Shown here one piece after another: positions 1 to 9,401 of a stretch of 64,000 bases of DNA. The DNA is from Nicotiana tabacum (taxonomy: Eukaryota; Streptophyta; Magnoliopsida; Solanales; Solanaceae). The notes beneath the pieces are model-generated. The model was not told the origin of the DNA. It made no database searches and saw only the letters and a program-made list of their open reading frames with translations. Position numbers and translations under genes: made by a program. Each line of letters opens with the position of its first letter. The first letter of the stretch is position 1. Location: positions 43,471,348-43,535,347 of the forward strand of contig NC_134102.1 of the NCBI RefSeq assembly GCF_000715075.1, given 5' to 3'.

Positions 1-1486
1 GGTATTATTTGTCTAGATTCGAGCTGGTTGGAGGTAATTTCTAAAGGAAAGGCGATCTTGGAGAGTTAATTTGCTTCCAAAGGTAAGTATCTTGACTAGG
101 CTTTGCTTGAGGAAATCCACCATATGCAGAAGACCTTATTTGATTATTTGCTCTATTTTGGAGCCGTTGTATATGCGTGGTGGCAAGCGTATATACGAGT
201 ACCATGGGATATACATACTCAGATAGATTTCTAGTGCTATTTTCCCTTGATTTATTATCATATGCTATTTATGATCTGTTATATATCTTGTATGTCTATA
301 CGAGCTCTCTTTATTAAGATTGAAATCATCCTTGTGCTTCTATTTCCTTGTTGATTGGAAATGACTATTCTTGTCATCATGTTCGACCTGTCATAGTTGT
401 AGTCATAAAGTTCACTTGCCTACATCCTTTTTGTATATTTCACATTTCCATACATCTTCTTGGTATTACTTATGGCGCATATACATAACTTTTGTATATT
501 GAAACACTTACATGGATTGAGGTTGAGGAACGTGAGTCGTCCATGCATTTGCTATAGTTAGGGCACGTGAGTTTTCCAAGCAAATGATATTGTATGAGCA
601 ACTGAATTTTCCATGCGACTGATTTTGTTATGAGCACGTGAGTTGTTCGTGGAGCACATGAATTTGGTTCCGTCTCTCTTGATTAAGGTGATCACCCAAT
701 TTTCCTTGGGACTTGTGTTCACATATTTGTTTTACACTTGGGGAGTGTCGAACTTTTGAGAGAGTATTATTCTTTAATAGACATTATAGACTCTTACCCT
801 TGGCATTAATAATAAGGCTCGGTGATGCATATCATCTTTATATAATGATTCGATAAACCAATGTGCGTTTTTATCATTTCTTATCTGAAGGATGACATTG
901 TTGCTATTAATTGTACCGGATCATCTTATACATTAGTTCTGCTAGATTCTTGGGTTATATTTGTTTATATATTTTTCAGGTTATGATAGTAAGTATTAGT
1001 GTACGAATATCGTAACTATTCACCGAGGTTAATCTTGATACTTAGTGAGTATATCAGGTCAGTTGCACTCATTCTACACTTCTGTATAATTCTGTGTGAA
1101 TCTAGATGTTGGCACTAGCAGAGCTGATGAGTATATCATTGCAGCGCTAGGAGACTTGAGGTAGTACAACCTGTAAATCTGCAAACATCGAAATCATATT
1201 CTTTTCTTATTTTGGGACTATTGCTTATTTTAGATAGCGTTGTATTATTTAGACTATCATATTTTTACACTTTTAGACATCATTTGCATGTTGACACCAA
1301 TTTATAGGGTATTGTATTGTTGTTTCCTCTTTTTGCTATTGTTCTAGACTTATTTGTGCTATGATTCTCTATTGGACTTGTTATACTGCTTCAATTCTAA
1401 TATTATTCGATTGTTGTGTGATTGGTTTGTCTGGCCATCGTGTTAGCTACCTTCACGACCATTTGGTGGGATTTTGGGTCGTGATA
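1..1486 (+). repeat. 5' LTR of Ty3/gypsy element 1 (left part outside window)
   Basis: The sequence aligns throughout with the 3' LTR at 9402-11822: the first 100 bases correspond to 10551-10650 with about 18 differences by eye. The LTR ends at about 1486 in GTGATA, four bases before a tRNA-iMet type primer site. At least 1.1 kb of the LTR lies outside the window. The large difference between the two LTRs indicates an old insertion. It holds CACGTG (G-box) words at 564 and 635. No coding sequence is seen in it. Confidence 0.88.
564..640 (+). promoter_or_regulatory. G-box (CACGTG) pair in LTR of element 1
   Basis: Two exact CACGTG words (564-569 and 635-640) lie in a repeated context (GCACGTGAGTT followed by TCC or TCG), with degenerate copies at about 530 and 654. 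The spacing is a multiple of about 36 bases, so this is a decayed short tandem repeat carrying G-boxes. CACGTG is the core site for plant bZIP and bHLH factors. A role in transcription of the element is inference. Confidence 0.45.
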
Positions 1487-1489
1487 GCT

Positions 1490-1502
1490 TGGTATTAGAG
1501 CC
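1490..1502 (+). other. Primer binding site of element 1
   Basis: TGGTATTAGAGCC directly follows the LTR end. It matches the complement of the 3' end of plant initiator tRNA-Met (TGGTATCAGAGCC) at all but one position, and fixes the element's orientation and LTR border. Confidence 0.85.
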
Positions 1503-1660
1503 TAGGTTGCATCGGTCTAACGAGTCCTGAGCATGTCAATTAGAGTCTTGTGGATCAGTATGGAGATGACTATACTTATCTTGTAGAGGCACTGGGACAT
1601 TGAGAAAACTTCAAATTCTTTCATTCTCTATTGTGCAGTTTTGATTTATCCTAAAATTTG

Positions 1661-1930
1661 AATCTTTACCCTTGTATTCTCTCATAGATGGTAAAGACAC
1701 ATGCATCAGTCGTAGATGATCAGGTGCTAGAGCCCCATGTTGTTGTTGCCACTAGAGGCATAGGCAAGGCCAGGGGCTGAGCTGGGCTATCAAAAATCCA
1801 ATCTTTACCCTTTTATTATCTTAAAGATTACTAGGACACATTTACTAGTCACTATTAATTAGGCGCCAGAGCATTAGGTTATGGCTACCATTAAAGGCAG
1901 AAGCCGAGGTAGTGGTTGAGCCTAGGGCAC
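1661..1930 (+). repeat. Tandem duplication of gag leader and start
   Basis: Two diverged copies with a period of about 139 bases: the segment starting AATCTTTACCC at 1661 recurs at 1800. Each contains the gag start region; the second copy has lost the ATG (it reads ATTACTAGGACACAT where the first has ATGGTAAAGACACAT). The duplication is old, since the copies differ at many positions. Confidence 0.7.
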
Positions 1931-3230
1931 ATGTAATATCAAATGCAGCTACTCACACTCGTGCTAGAGCAACATTAGTTGAGCCAGAGATAGTTCTAGA
2001 TGATGAGCAAATTCAAGATAAGGATGAGCTGGTAGGGCCAACTCAGATTCTAGAGTGGTTTATTTCTACTAAGTACTTCGGTACGCCTTAGTATGTATGA
2101 TTAGTTTCACTTAGACCATGGTCCAGGAAAGTGCACTTCTTATGGAACTAGCTACTTCTCAGGCTGGGGGATAAGCTCATACCCTAGCCACTCACACTCT
2201 AAAGTAGATCGTGCCTGAGTATTCGACCCCGGGAGTGTTAGTAGCTAGTGTGGTGTAGCCTATTATTCCTGTGTGGCCAAATGATAGGCCTACTATGCTT
2301 GTGGATGAGTAGAGAGGATGGATAGGTTTCACAAGTTACTGCCCATACACTTTTAGGGTGGCCATTCAGAGGATGCCCATGACTTCTTGGATAGGTGTCA
2401 CGATATTTTATTCAATTTGGAACTTGTGGAGTCTAATGGAGTTGAATTCCCTACTTTTTAGCTTAGAGGTGGCGGTAGAATTACAAACATGGTAGGCCAG
2501 CAGGGACACTTCTTCTATAATATGTTTATTTTCATCTCTTCATGGAGAAGTTCGTCCTAACCACTACTCAGTGTGAGAAGAGGTTCACAGAGTTATCACG
2601 TTATGTAGCCTTTCAAATTCCCACTAGTAAGGATAAGGTGGGGAGGTTCATTGATGGTCTTCACTTCAGTATCAGGATTTAGATGGCTTGTGAGAACGAG
2701 ACAGAGACCAATTTTCATTAGGAAATGGATATTACCAGGGGTTAGAGTGTATTCATATGTAGGGCAAAGAGGAGCATTATTCCAAGACGCCTCGTAGTAC
2801 TGGAGGATTTTGTGGTGCCTCATCTGAAGGAAGGGGGTAATATGGTAGGGTGAATCATACCAGGACAATTCAGTCAGCACTCCAGATCTCCGTGGGCACC
2901 CAAGTTAGTGATGGTTCTTATGGTGTTCGTTCGGGATAGTTGTAATAGTGCACCTTCAATTTACGGCCCTTACAGTGCACCATTAAGACAGATTCCGTTC
3001 AGTGGGTATCCATATCGTAGAGATCAATCACACGTTTAGCATCCTCATCAGAGGGGGGGAATATTTTTAGTGTGAATTTGGGGCATATTATGATGCATTT
3101 TCCTAGGTTACAAAGTGCTTTACCATGGCAAGGCACTCATGGTATAGTTTAAGCCCCCAGTTGCTATTCCATCTGCCCAGCGAGCTAGAGGTGGAGGTCA
3201 GGCAGATAGAGGTCATCCTTGAGGTACAAG
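1688..3230 (+). pseudogene. gag: Gag remnant of element 1 (Ty3/gypsy)
   Basis: Decayed capsid/nucleocapsid gene beginning at ATG 1688, about 190 bases after the primer site. Around 2580-2750 the gypsy Gag core can be read: KRFTELSRYVAFQIPTSKDK followed by FIDGLHFSIRI, the retrotrans_gag region of plant chromoviruses. At about 3070-3110 a ruined CCHC zinc knuckle is seen (C-E-F-G then Y-Y in place of the usual Cys/His). Several stops and shifts break the frame, and the leader is duplicated. The protein would have formed the virus-like particle. It cannot be made from this copy. Confidence 0.75.
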
Positions 3231-3259
3231 ACATGCTCCTCATTATACTTTCATGGGTA

Positions 3260-4150
3260 GACCAGTGTTAGAGTTGTTTGATGTAGTCATTATAAGTATT
3301 TTGTCGGACTATCATAGAGATGTTACTTTATTGTGTGATTCAAGTTCTACTTATTAATATGTGTCCTCATACCTTACTTGTTATCATATTTAGATAATCA
3401 CTTGGATATGCCTCACGATTCACTTAATATTCATGTTTACGTGTCTATACGGGTAGGGGATTCTATTGTAGTTGATTGGGTATACAGATCTTCTGTGCTT
3501 TCAATTAACAGGTATGATATGTTAGTTGATGTTTTATTGATGGATATTGTGGTTTTTGAGGTGATTCTAGGCATGGATTGGTTGTCTCCATATCATGCTA
3601 TCGTGGGTTGTCATGCCAAGACTGCGATCATGCTATCGTGGGTTATCATATTTAGATAATCACTTGGATATGCCTCATGATTCACTTGATATTCATGTTT
3701 ACGTGTCTATGCCAGTGGGGGATTCTATTGTAGTTGATCGGTATACTGATCTTATGTTCTTTCTATTAATAGGTATGATATGTTTGTTGATTATTTATTC
3801 ACGGAGATTGTGGTTTTGAGGTGATTCTAGGCAAGGATTGGTTGTCTCCACATCATGCTATCATGGGTTGTCACGCCAAGACTGCGACTTTAGATATGCC
3901 AAGGATACCTAGACTATAGTGGAGAGGGACACTTGGCCATTCTAAAAGTAAGGTGATCTCTTTTCTGAAGGCTCAACGAATGGTTGAGAAGGGGTGTCAA
4001 GCATATTGGGCTTTCATTCAGGATTCTAGTGCAAAGTTTCCTTCCATGGGTTTCGTACCGATTGTGTGGTAGTGTTTGGAGATGTTTCCTTTGAATTTGC
4101 CAGGAATACAACCAAGTAGAGATATTTAATTTGGTATTGACTTGGTTCCG
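3260..4150 (+). pseudogene. pol: Protease region of element 1, internally duplicated
   Basis: At 3290-3370 the aspartic-protease entry can be read in decayed form (CDSSSTY, stop, YVSSY), where chromoviruses usually have the D-x-G-S/T active site. The stretch that follows encodes the C-terminal half of the protease domain: VFEVILGMDWLSPYHAIVGC is the typical end of this domain. That half is present twice in tandem (3381-3642 and 3643-3890). The catalytic Asp is followed by Ser where Gly or Thr is expected, so activity is not expected. The second copy is frameshifted. Part of gag-pol on the + strand, between the zinc knuckle and RT. Confidence 0.7.
3381..3890 (+). repeat. Tandem duplication, period about 262 bp, in protease region
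   Basis: The word TTATCATATTTAGATAATCA occurs at 3381 and again at 3643, and the following about 250 bases are closely similar (both run through the sequence encoding G-M/R-DWLSPYHAI). The copies are much more alike than the two copies of the gag leader, so this duplication is younger and arose within the element after insertion or just before it. Confidence 0.85.
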
Positions 4151-4159
4151 GGAAACCAT

Positions 4160-4990
4160 CCCATATTTATTCTATCATATCGCATAACTAAGATAAGTTA
4201 AAGAAGTTGAAGGAGTTGATGCAAGATTTACTTAATAAGGGATATATTAGACTTAGTGTTTCTCCTTGGGGTGCCCTGGTGTTGTTTGTGAAGAAGAGGA
4301 TGGTTCCATGAGTATGTGTATTAATTATAGGCAGTTGAACAAGGTTTATATCAAGAACTAGTGTCTGTTTGCTCGTATTGTTGATTTTTTTACCAGCTTC
4401 ACGGTGGGAAGGTGTTCTATAAGATTTACTTGAGATCGAGTTATCACCAACTAAGGATTAGGTCTTCAGATATCTCTAAGAAGGCTTTTAAGACTCTTTA
4501 TGATCATTATTAGTTCACTGTGACGTCATTCGGTTTGACTAGCACTCCAACGACGTTTATGGATTTGTTGAATATGGTGTTCAAGACTTAGTTGGACTCT
4601 TTTGTGATTGTGTTCAATGATGATATCTTTGTATACTGGTAGTAGGAAGGAGTATGAGCAACATTTGAGATTTGTACTTTTGCCTTTGAAGGATTAGAAA
4701 CTTTATGCAAATTTTTCTAAATATGAGTTTTGGTTGGATCCCGTTGCACTCTTAGGCCACATTGCGTGTTGTGTTTGTATTAAGGTTGATCCCAAGAAAA
4801 TTGAGGTGGTTTAGAGTTGTCCAAGACCTACTTCAAATACAAATATCATGAGTTTTTTGGGTTTGGTAGGCTATTGTCGTCGCTTTCTGGAGGGGTTTTG
4901 ATTCATTACAACCCTATGACTAAGTTGACTCAGAAGGGTGCTCTTATCTGATGATCTAACAAGTGTAAGGAAAGTTATCAAAAGCTCGAG
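4160..4990 (+). pseudogene. pol: Reverse transcriptase of element 1, decayed
   Basis: Gypsy RT in pieces: [20 protein letters not shown] then [10 protein letters not shown], a CINYRQLNKVYIKN block, [10 protein letters not shown], and the palm motif read as VFNDDIF where the family has V-F-I-D-D-I-L. Both catalytic Asp of the DD pair are thus still visible but Ile is lost and the frame shifts just after. The stretch 4690-4980 is the connection to RNase H (EVVxSCPRP, then MSFLGLVGYCRRF). At least three TAG stops stand where relatives have CAG. It copied the element RNA into cDNA in life; this copy is dead. Confidence 0.8.
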
Positions 4991-5011
4991 ACTACTTCTA
5001 CTACGGTCCCA

Positions 5012-5527
5012 ATGTTAGTGTTGCCCAGGGATTTCGGGCCATACACTATGTATTTTGATGCTTTGCATATTGGTCTTGGTGTAGTGTCGATGCAGGGGAG
5101 AAGAGCGATTCCTTCTGCATCACAACAGTTGAAGCCTCATGAGAAGAATTATCCATTTCATGATATGAAGTTGGCAGCTATTGTCCATGCGCTTAAGATT
5201 TGGAGGCATTACTTGTATGGTGTCTCATGTGATGTTTACACTGATCACCAAAGTCTTCCGCACTTGTTCAAGAAAAAGGATTTGAATGTGAGGCAGTGGA
5301 GGTTTATTGAGTTGCAAAACTATTATGATATTTCTATCTTGTATCATCTGGGTAAGGAAAATGTAGTAGCAAACGTCTTGAGGAGAAAGGCAGAGAACAT
5401 TGGGAGTTTGTCATGTATTCCAGATGAGGAGAGACCTTTGGCTATGGATCTTATGGCTTTCGCCAATATATTTGTGATATATGATATTTTTGAGCCTAGT
5501 ATAGCACTTCCTTGTGTTGTTGTGTAG
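5012..5527 (+). pseudogene. pol: RNase H domain of element 1 (open over 171 codons)
   Basis: The longest uninterrupted reading frame in element 1. It shows the gypsy RNase H: MYFDALHIGLG (first acidic residue, Asp), [20 protein letters not shown] and VYTDHQSLPHLFKKK, then ISILYHLGKENVVANVLRRK. The second acidic residue is lost: relatives have H-D-x-E-L-A, here Lys replaces Glu. Upstream it should be continuous with RT but is separated by a frameshift and stop near 4950. Function was removal of the RNA strand after reverse transcription. Confidence 0.85.
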
Positions 5528-5589
5528 TCGTCCTTGTATGAGTGCATGAAGGTTCGCCAATATGATGACCCGCATTTGTTTGTGTTGAG

Positions 5590-6473
5590 AGATACGATAT
5601 AGCAAGGTGGTGACAAGAAGATGGCTATTAGAAATTATTGTGTATTACAACTTCAAGGTCGGATTTGTGTTTCTAATGTTGATGGTATGAGGGAGTTGAT
5701 TCTTAATAAGGCTCACAATTTGAGGTATTCTAATCATCTCGGTGTCACGAAGCTGGTGGATGATGAAGGACATTGTTAGTCTCATTTCATGGTGTCTAAA
5801 TTGCCTGTAGGTAAAGTATGAACATCAGAAATCGGGTGGCTTGACTTAGAGATTCGTGACATTAGAGTAGAAGTGGGCTTGCCACGGACTTTAAGAAGTT
5901 TGATGCCATTTGGGTCATTGTTGATAGATTGACTAAGTCCGCGCATTTTATTCAAGTGATGACTTTCAATTCAGAGAAGGTGGCTCAGCTCTACATCTGA
6001 GAGATTGTTCGCTTGCATGGCGTGCATGTTTTTAAAATTTTGGATCGGGGAAATCAATTCACTTTGCACTTTAGGAGAGCTGTTCAGCAGAGTTGGGTAC
6101 ACAGGTGGATCTTAGCACAACTTTTCGCCCACAAACGGATGGCCAGTTCGAGCAGAGTATTCAAATCCTTTAGGATATGTTGAGAGCCTTTGTTATTGAT
6201 TTCAAAGGTAATTGGGATCAATTCCAGCCATTGGAGGTGTTTGGTTACATCAATATCTATCAGTCTAACATTCAGATGGTTCCATATGAGGCTTTGTATG
6301 GTAGGCAATGTCGCTCTCCTATCGGTTGGTTTTAGCCCGACGAGGCTAAGTTATTGGCTATATATTTGGTTCGTCATTCTTTAGAGAAGGTGATATTCAT
6401 TCAAGAGCGAATTTGTACAGCTCAGTCCAGGCAAAATATTTATGTGGACTAGAGGGGTCGTGATGAAGAATTT
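5590..6473 (+). pseudogene. pol: Integrase core of element 1, decayed
   Basis: Fragments of the gypsy integrase on the + strand: a broken zinc-binding N-terminus at 5690-5830; FDAIWVIVDRLTKSAHFIQV at 5890-5960 with the first catalytic Asp; ILDRGNQF at 6040 with the second Asp; QPFAHKRMASSS and later in a shifted frame the glycine-rich GxxERTIQ region with Glu no longer clear; then ALYGRQCRSPIGWF at 6290-6330. Numerous shifts. It inserted cDNA into the genome. Confidence 0.78.
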
Positions 6474-6770
6474 ATGGAGTATGAGAAGGTAATTCTGAAG
6501 ATTTCACCCATGAAGGGGGTGATGAAGATTGAGAAGAAGGGAAAGCTTAGTTCGAGATTTACTGGTCTATTTGAGGTGTTAGAGAGAGTTGGAGAGGTTT
6601 CATATAGGATTGCTTTATCTTGTACACTTTCGGGAGTTCATCCGGTATTTCATGTTTCTATGCTCCAGAAGTATCATGATGAAAAGTCGCATGTTTTGGA
6701 TTTAAGCACCGTGTATTTAGACGAGCATCTAGATTTTGTGGCAGAGCTAGTGGCAAAATTTTGATAGGCA
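6474..6770 (+). pseudogene. pol: Integrase C-terminal part of element 1, interrupted by solo LTR
   Basis: A 96-codon open stretch: ILKISPMKGVMKIEKKGKLS, FTGLFEVLERVGEVSYRIAL, then HPVFHVSMLQKYHDEKSHVL. This is the integrase C-terminal (GPY-type) domain leading into the chromodomain-like tail. It is interrupted at 6770 by a 2.47 kb solo LTR and resumes at 9247 (EVKLWRGQLS, stop, EATWEIHSDM). The tail belongs to the chromodomain class thought to guide chromovirus integration into heterochromatin. Confidence 0.85.
6766..6770. other. Target site duplication (left) of solo LTR
   Basis: AGGCA directly precedes the solo LTR and is repeated directly after it at 9242-9246. Five-base duplications are what Ty3/gypsy integrases make. 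Confidence 0.85.
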
Positions 6771-8367
6771 TGTAGCAACCCCTTTAGGAGGGTGCTACTT
6801 ACGAAACAAATCTAATTCACTACTTACAACATTCAAAAGATATTAATAAGAAAAGACACTCATAATAATGTAGTAGCGGAAATAGGCCCATGCGATAATG
6901 GTTTCAAGGTGCAATATTTGTTTTTGAAAATACACTTCGTTAAATTTCTTAAATGAAATACAATATAATATCAAAGTATCAAGATAATTTGATACAACCC
7001 TTCTTGAATAATCAACACGTTAAAGCAACTTCCTAACGAAATTATACGTTTCATTCGACATCACTGCAGACTTGTGTAAATTTCCTAGCGCATAAAGGAA
7101 AATTAGTCTTCTCCGTAATATGTATTTACAAGACAAAGTGTAAATTTAGCATATTACAAGACCTAGGTTATTAACACACCCTTAAATGGTAAATTAAGTC
7201 ACCAAAATTACATTCATAAGTGTGACATATAGATTATGTACAAGTCCTAAAGCTATATAAAACCTAGGTGGATATGCCAATGTGATTTCCACAAAAGCTC
7301 CCGAAAGGTCTACTCCAAAAATTCCTTCTTCAAATCTCTTCTCGCACATTACCTACGACAGAAAATAACTATCGCTAAGCATAAAGCTTAGTGGTATATA
7401 AACATTAGGCTTGGAGTCATTATATTCTCCAATTCCCCTTTTCAATCATTGGTATCTCAAAGAAAACATAAATTTATAACGAGTAAACAAATATATCAAA
7501 AGTATCAAATATCAAACCTTGAAGTGTTTCCAAATATCAATTACAATGTTCAAGATTCAAGTGTCATGAAAGCGTATACTATCAATCTAAGAGAGTTTGC
7601 CAAATATCTATTTTTCGCCCAATATGTACGTCATGCCATCACACTAAGCATAATCAGATATCAAGATGGACCGACACCCCAAATAAAGTAGGATCGAAAC
7701 CTAATAGTCAAGAAAATCAAGAACCATATTAAAAATGGCTTTCTAGTTTGTGCTTAACACAAGTAAGTTCTATAATTTAAGACGAACCAAAAATGCAAAG
7801 TCAAGATGGAAAATGATCCAAATCAAGATGCATGCTGAGGTGATTGACAAAGTCATTGCCACAAGAAGGATAAAGTCCCCAAAAAGATGCAAAATGATCA
7901 AGCAACCGTACAAGTGGGTGAGTTAGCGAATATCTTGCAATACTTGATATAACACGAATACAACGATATATATTGAAGACATGGGAAACAAAAGCTCAAG
8001 TTATTTCAATACATTCAAGAAAGTAAAAAGAGTACAACTTCAAGTTTATACACAAACCTTGGTGTTTTACCACAAAACAGTTCAATCACAACCTGAAGAC
8101 GTTTGAATCGTCTACGGCATAGAGCAACAAAATCTGTCCACTTTTTCAAACACTTCTCCTTAGATTTTACAAGGGTATGTATACCTTAAATACATAATCA
8201 AATATCTATATACGTTCAGTAATTTCAACATGTCGAACTAAATATGATATTGGTGAAAATCATCGTAAATGTTTGCAACAAATATTCGAGAGAGTACTAT
8301 TATTTTATGTTGTGACTCAGTTTTGAAGATATAAAAGACAAACTAGTCTGTGTGGTCTTAATTAAAG

Positions 8368-8466
<99 letters not shown>

Positions 8467-9241
8467 TTTTGGGACTTGTGCAATCTTGAAACACCCCCTA
8501 AAATTAGTTTCGTACAAAAGGTTATCCTCAAAATACTAACAGTGGGATATGGAGGGTTTGTGAAACAGAAAATCTGCGCAGCACATGCCCTGTACTTAAT
8601 CACCCCTTTTTGGGTAAATACAAGAAAAACTATGTTTTGGAGCCCGAAAAAAATTTATAGAGCTATGAAATTGATTCAGAAAAGTTTGGATCACTTAAAA
8701 AGGAGTTTTATACAAAGAGATATGCTAAAACTACTAACAACGTTCCAATTCAAAAACGGATTTGGTAAATTTAACTCAAAGGTGAGAAGTAACTTGAGGC
8801 TCAACCACGGCAAGTCTTGCTAGTGATTTGGTGGTAGAATTTGAAAATATAAGAGGAGATTTTGAAGTTTTATTTTCCTAAAGAAAACGAAATTTGACGA
8901 GGTGGTTAGGGATATATTCACAAGGATGATCTATATCACCTTGGATAAGGATGAACAAAAGGTGGCTGCCCAAAGTTTTTCTTCTTTGGATAAATACAAA
9001 AGGGTGGCTGCCCTTAAATTTAAATATCTAATATATATTTCATAGCAATTTATCAAAGTGATATTAAGTATTAGACATAGCAACAACATGACTTCTGTGT
9101 ACATATTAACACAATCTAATGTAGGCAATTTTCCTATATTGTCAAATTAATGTTTAGGAAATGCGAAGTAAAATCTATCCTAATTATAAAGATAGTCAAT
9201 TGAGAATGTAAATATTAGTCTAAAAACTTTAGGGTGTTACA
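6771..9241 (-). mobile_element. Solo LTR (2471 bp) inserted in element 1 pol
   Basis: On the - strand it begins TGTAACACCCTAAAG and ends TTGCTACA, flanked by the 5-bp duplication AGGCA. There is no primer site, polypurine tract or coding sequence inside, so it is a solo LTR left by LTR-LTR recombination, or less likely a small non-autonomous element. Removing it and one AGGCA joins element 1's integrase tail. It contains a long TA microsatellite. Its ends differ from the other LTR families in the window, so it is a separate family. No gene is seen in the 2.4 kb. Confidence 0.85.
8369..8463. repeat. (TA)n microsatellite, about 47 units
   Basis: An uninterrupted TA run of about 95 bases inside the solo LTR. 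Such runs are unstable by slippage and can form cruciforms. The apparent Tyr-Ile coding read through it is an artefact of the dinucleotide. Confidence 0.97.
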
Positions 9242-9246
9242 AGGCA

Positions 9247-9345
9247 GGTTGGGAAGTTAAGCTTTGGAGAGGACAACTAAGCTAAGAGGCTACTTGGGAG
9301 ATCCACTCAGATATGAGAAGTAGATATCCACACTTTTTCAGAAGC
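9247..9345 (+). pseudogene. pol: Resumed 3' end of element 1 pol (chromodomain-like tail)
   Basis: After the solo LTR the reading resumes as EVKLWRGQLS, one stop, then EATWEIHSDMRSRYPHFF. This matches the end of element E's pol at 61480-61556 (VKVLWRNQQVEEATWEVDEE). It ends close to the polypurine tract, as usual for this lineage. Confidence 0.8.
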
Positions 9346-9388
9346 TTAGGTATGTTTCTAAATCCATTCGAGGACAAACATTTGTTTT

Positions 9389-9401
9389 AGAGGGTGGAGA
9401 A
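9389..9401 (+). other. Polypurine tract of element 1
   Basis: AGAGGGTGGAGAA, one T within an otherwise purine run, lies immediately before the TG start of the 3' LTR. It is the expected plus-strand primer site. Confidence 0.8.

Noticed and set aside
1490..1506. tRNA-like sequence after LTR ends (also at 14795, 40181, 43000, 56508)
   Set aside because: These are primer binding sites, complementary only to the last 11-17 bases of tRNA-iMet. No cloverleaf can be formed; there are no tRNA genes.
8300..8603. Two open frames encoding long Tyr-Ile repeats
   Set aside because: They are the translation of the TA microsatellite and have no sequence support outside it.
6771..9241. Complete small LTR element or TRIM instead of solo LTR
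   Set aside because: No internal pair of direct repeats, primer site or polypurine tract was found; a CACCCCCTAAAATTAG word at 8492 resembles an LTR start but lacks the TG and is on the other strand.
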